In this document: piece by piece, positions 7,146 to 9,128 of the stretch
Layout: each line of letters starts with the position of its first letter
How positions within the stretch are numbered: position 1 is the first letter of the stretch
Origin: Burkholderiales bacterium
Lineage (GTDB): Bacteria > Pseudomonadota > Gammaproteobacteria > Burkholderiales > SG8-39
Length of the DNA stretch: 9,128 bases
Direction of reading: 5' to 3'
NCBI GenBank assembly: GCA_017880745.1
Contig: JADGRR010000088.1
Coordinates: 1 to 9,128 of the forward strand
Program-made: the position numbers and the translations under genes
Notes under the pieces: model-generated
Database searches by the model: none
What the model was told of the DNA's origin: nothing
What the model saw: the letters and a program-made list of their open reading frames with translations, nothing else

Positions 7146-8471
7146 CTACTTCCTGCCGCCTTCGGCGGCCCACTTCTCGAGCATGTCGGTGGTGACGGAC
7201 TTGGGACGCTCCAGGGCATAGCCCAAAGCGCGGTCCCAGGTGATATTGGCCATGCAACCAAGGGCGCGACCCACGCCAAAAAGGACAGTATAGAACTCCC
7301 AGTTCTTGAGGCCGTAGTACCACTGGATGACACCCGATTGCGCATCGACGTTGGGCCAGGGGTTCTTGGTGTGGCCGTGCTCGCCGAGGACGCCCGGTGC
7401 AACTTCGAAAATCATGGAGACCAGCTTGAACAGCGGATCGTCCTTGAGGCCGGGAGTCCTGAGGCAGAATTCGCGCTGCGACATATAGCGCGGATCGGTC
7501 TTGCGCAGGACTGCGTGGCCATAGCCCGGAATGACCTGGCCGGAATTGAGGGTCTCCCAGAGTGCTTTGGTGATCAATTCCTTGGTGGGTTCAACGCCTT
7601 TACAGTATTTCTCCTGGAACTTCATGGTCCAGTTGAGCACTTCCTGGTTGGCAAGGCCGTGGAGCGGACCTGCCAGGCCATTGAGCCCGGCGGAGTATGC
7701 ATAGTAGGGGTCGGATAATGCCGAGTGCACAAGGTGGGTGGTGTGCGCGGAAACGTTGCCGGATTCGTGATCGGAGTGGAGGATAAAGTACATGCGCGCG
7801 ACGTCTTTGTACTCTTCGCTCTGGCCGATCATATGAGCGAAATTGGCGCCCATGTCCAGCTTGGGATCTATGGCGGTCTGCTTGTCGCCCCTGTACTTCA
7901 GGTTGTAAATGAAAGCGGCGATGACGGGGATACGGGCCACGAGGTCGCTGGCATCCTCGTACAGCGATTCCCAGGCGTTCATCTTGTTGAACTTGCCCGA
8001 GTTGTAGTGAGCGGCAAACTTGGAATCCTTCTGTAAAGCCAGGATACCGGTGGAGAGCATTACCATCGGATGGCTGTCCCGCGGCAGGGCGCGAATCACT
8101 TCAAACACGTACCGGGGAACCTCCTGGCGCGTTTTCCACTGTGCAACGACTTCGTCCACCTGGGCCTGGGTGGGAACGTCGCCGGTCAGGAGGAAGTACC
8201 AGAAGGACTCGACGGTCGGATAAACGGAGCCAGGCGCCTTGGGGAGGGCCGCAAAAGTTTCGGGGATAGTCTTGCCCCTGAAGCGAATCCCTTCCTGCGG
8301 ATCGAGGTAGGAGATATCGGTGACCAGACACCTGATGTCACGAGCTCCGCCCAGACACTGCCCGATATCGACCTTGTCGATGACAACGTCTGCACATTCT
8401 TTGGCGAGCTTGGCGGTGCGGGGACGGTGCGCCAGAATCTTTTCCGACAACTTGTCCTTTAACTGCGTCAT
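7146..8471 (-). CDS. Citrate synthase, eukaryote/mitochondrial type (CS2)
   Basis: This 441-residue enzyme catalyses the same citrate-forming reaction as GltA but belongs to the dimeric, pig-heart-like family. Catalytic residues are H271 in GPLHGLANQEVL, H319 in IPGYGHAVLRKTDPRY and D376 in WPNVDAQSGV; LHSDHESGNVSAHT (231-244) and LGCMANITWDRALGYALERPKS (404 onward) are family features. Its motif spacing and long N-terminus differ clearly from the type II GltA in this same window, so it is not a recent paralogue. Similar enzymes are known in bacteria such as Geobacter. This family lacks the NADH allosteric site of type II enzymes, so CS2 may work when NADH is high; this is inference. AGGAG at 8481-8485 lies nine bases before the ATG. 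It stands 265 bp after sdhE, inside the block bounded by the sdhE-end repeats. Confidence 0.95.
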   Translation of the reverse strand: MTQLKDKLSEKILAHRPRTAKLAKECADVVIDKVDIGQCLGGARDIRCLVTDISYLDPQEGIRFRGKTIPETFAALPKAPGSVYPTVESFWYFLLTGDVPTQAQVDEVVAQWKTRQEVPRYVFEVIRALPRDSHPMVMLSTGILALQKDSKFAAHYNSGKFNKMNAWESLYEDASDLVARIPVIAAFIYNLKYRGDKQTAIDPKLDMGANFAHMIGQSEEYKDVARMYFILHSDHESGNVSAHTTHLVHSALSDPYYAYSAGLNGLAGPLHGLANQEVLNWTMKFQEKYCKGVEPTKELITKALWETLNSGQVIPGYGHAVLRKTDPRYMSQREFCLRTPGLKDDPLFKLVSMIFEVAPGVLGEHGHTKNPWPNVDAQSGVIQWYYGLKNWEFYTVLFGVGRALGCMANITWDRALGYALERPKSVTTDMLEKWAAEGGRK

Positions 8472-8736
8472 GTGCCTGATCTCCTAAAGTTTGCTGAGGT
8501 TAAATCAAATGCCCCCGGGCAAGGCCGGGAGTCTATTGGGGAAATCCCTCAAAGGGGCCTCAAGACCAGCAGCCGCTTCGCGGCAGAGTAGCTGTAGCTC
8601 AAGCTCGATCTCACTTGCGAACAATCACTCCGAACACATTCCCAACCAAATTTACGCACCGACTCAAACCCACCTTCGACCGCCGCACAAGCCAAACCTT
8701 CTGGAGTCCCCGGGAAAAATCAGAACTGGAAATTCC
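8472..8736 (-). other. sdhE-CS2 spacer
   Basis: This 265-bp gap has no credible gene. It carries the CS2 ribosome-binding site (AGGAG, 8481-8485), a G/C-run segment at 8531-8563 that resembles the palindrome downstream of CS2, and a 5-bp hairpin GCCGC-TTC-GCGGC (8572-8584). No convincing -35/-10 pair stands out, so whether CS2 has its own promoter or is read from sdhE is open. The portion 8640-8720 is less GC-rich than the genes, and I see nothing in it. Confidence 0.5.
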
Positions 8737-8774
8737 TCAGCTTTTGCGCATCCATCCCAGCACTTCGGCGAGTC
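8721..8774 (-). repeat. Right copy of the direct repeat (3' end of intact sdhE)
   Basis: This is the partner of 5098-5152. It comprises the last 12 sdhE codons, the stop and 16 bases beyond it. The shared sequence ends on the CS2 side at CAGAACTGGA, beyond which the two flanks are unrelated. Confidence 0.85.
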
Positions 8775-9003
8775 GCGAATCGGTGCATTCGGCGCGTGCA
8801 TGGATCAGGTCCAGCAAGTCGTTGTCGCTACAATCCAGCAGAGTCTTGAACGAGGCCAGAGACTCTCCCTGCAGCCGGTCGCCGTGCCTCTCGAGAAAGC
8901 GCTCCAGTACCAGGTCCAGTTCCAGCAGACCGCGGCGGCATTGCCAGCGCAGGCGGTTCAACTCCTCCGCACCCAATTGCCCGCGCTGCCCCACCTCAGC
9001 CAT
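8737..9003 (-). CDS. sdhE: FAD assembly factor SdhE (SDHAF2 family)
   Basis: This small cytosolic protein helps attach FAD to the flavoprotein subunit SdhA of succinate dehydrogenase. With the start used it has 88 residues, the same length as E. coli SdhE. The family motif is RRGLLELD (23-30, RGxxE), followed by an ERFLERHGDRL helix and the LLDCSDNDLLDLI segment typical of the family. An in-frame ATG at 9036 would add 11 residues (MLRAHLRRKSD) with no better ribosome-binding site, and it would begin inside the FNR-like palindrome, so the shorter form is preferred. Neither start has a strong Shine-Dalgarno. The last 12 codons are repeated in degenerate form before gltA. In many relatives sdhB lies just upstream, but the 125 bp visible here show no sdhB end. 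Confidence 0.9.
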   Translation of the reverse strand: MAEVGQRGQLGAEELNRLRWQCRRGLLELDLVLERFLERHGDRLQGESLASFKTLLDCSDNDLLDLIHARAECTDSRLAEVLGWMRKS

Positions 9004-9035
9004 GTCCGATTTTCGCCGAAGATGGGCCCGCAACA

Positions 9036-9049
9036 TTGATTTGCATCAA
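9036..9049. promoter_or_regulatory. FNR/Anr-type binding site
   Basis: TTGATTTGCATCAA is a perfect match to the TTGAT-N4-ATCAA consensus of the oxygen sensor FNR and relatives (Anr, Dnr). It lies 33-46 bases before the sdhE start. A TACAAT box on the minus strand at 9061-9066 would put the site just downstream of a transcription start near 9054, a position that fits repression under low oxygen. The promoter assignment is weak because there is no -35 match. Confidence 0.5.
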
Positions 9050-9080
9050 GGTCGGCAGCGATTGTATGGCCACGGTGGGG

Positions 9081-9128
9081 TTTGCGGCGCTCCCCAAGGC
9101 GCCTGGCTCCGTTTATCCGACCGTCGAG
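9081..9128 (+). repeat. Inverted partial copy of CS2 codons 73-88
   Basis: These 48 bases match the reverse complement of 8208-8255 at 47 positions; the one difference is at 9089 against 8247. Read on the plus strand they encode FAALPKAPGSVYPTVE, identical to CS2 residues 73-88. The match runs to the window edge, so it may extend further. An in-frame ATG at 9066 would give MATVG fused to this piece, with no clear ribosome-binding site. It may be a real inverted duplication or a fold-back assembly join. Confidence 0.85.

Noticed and set aside
7146..8471. CS2 as 2-methylcitrate synthase (PrpC)
   Set aside because: PrpC proteins are shorter and share the type II-like motif layout. The GPLHGLANQEVL and YGHAVLRKTDPRY motifs and the 441-residue length fit the mitochondrial-type citrate synthase family, and there are no prp genes nearby.
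7146..8471. CS2 as eukaryotic contamination
   Set aside because: It has a bacterial AGGAG ribosome-binding site, no introns, no targeting peptide, and sits between bacterial genes on one strand.
1..9128. Insertion sequence, integrase, CRISPR array or RNA gene that could explain the inserted block
   Set aside because: I found no transposase or recombinase motif, no regularly spaced repeats and no tRNA-like fold on either strand.

Overview
The window reads almost entirely on the minus strand and carries TCA-cycle genes of a proteobacterium, most likely a betaproteobacterium. This rests on the sdhE-gltA-sucA-sucB order, a NADH-type (type II) GltA and a typical proteobacterial SucA. High GC and strong third-position bias leave long open antisense frames, which I do not regard as genes. 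There are no tRNA, rRNA, CRISPR or transposase genes.

Layout along the minus strand (right to left): a candidate FNR/Anr box and sdhE (FAD assembly factor of succinate dehydrogenase); a eukaryote/mitochondrial-type citrate synthase (here CS2); a hairpin-rich spacer with a likely terminator and a TATAAT promoter; an orphan histidine-kinase-like ATPase with an unrecognised C-terminal domain; a short leftover of a second sdhE 3' end; gltA (type II citrate synthase); a structured leader; sucA (2-oxoglutarate dehydrogenase E1); a stop-codon-spanning hairpin; and the first 179 codons of sucB (E2), cut by the window edge.

The most notable observation is that CS2 and the kinase-like gene sit between two copies of a roughly 54-bp sequence. 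The right copy is the 3' end of the intact sdhE. The left copy, just before gltA, still encodes LAEVAGWMRSC-stop against LAEVLGWMRKS-stop in the intact gene. The simplest reading is that sdhE was once next to gltA, and that a block of about 3.6 kb entered at the sdhE 3' end or was joined there by a duplication. The cell thus has two unrelated-type citrate synthases in one locus, plus a possible signalling protein, suggesting a redox- or signal-dependent switch at the entry of the TCA cycle.

The last 48 bases of the window are a near-perfect inverted copy of CS2 codons 73-88. This is either a genuine inverted partial duplication or a fold-back assembly error, and it should be settled before the right edge is trusted.
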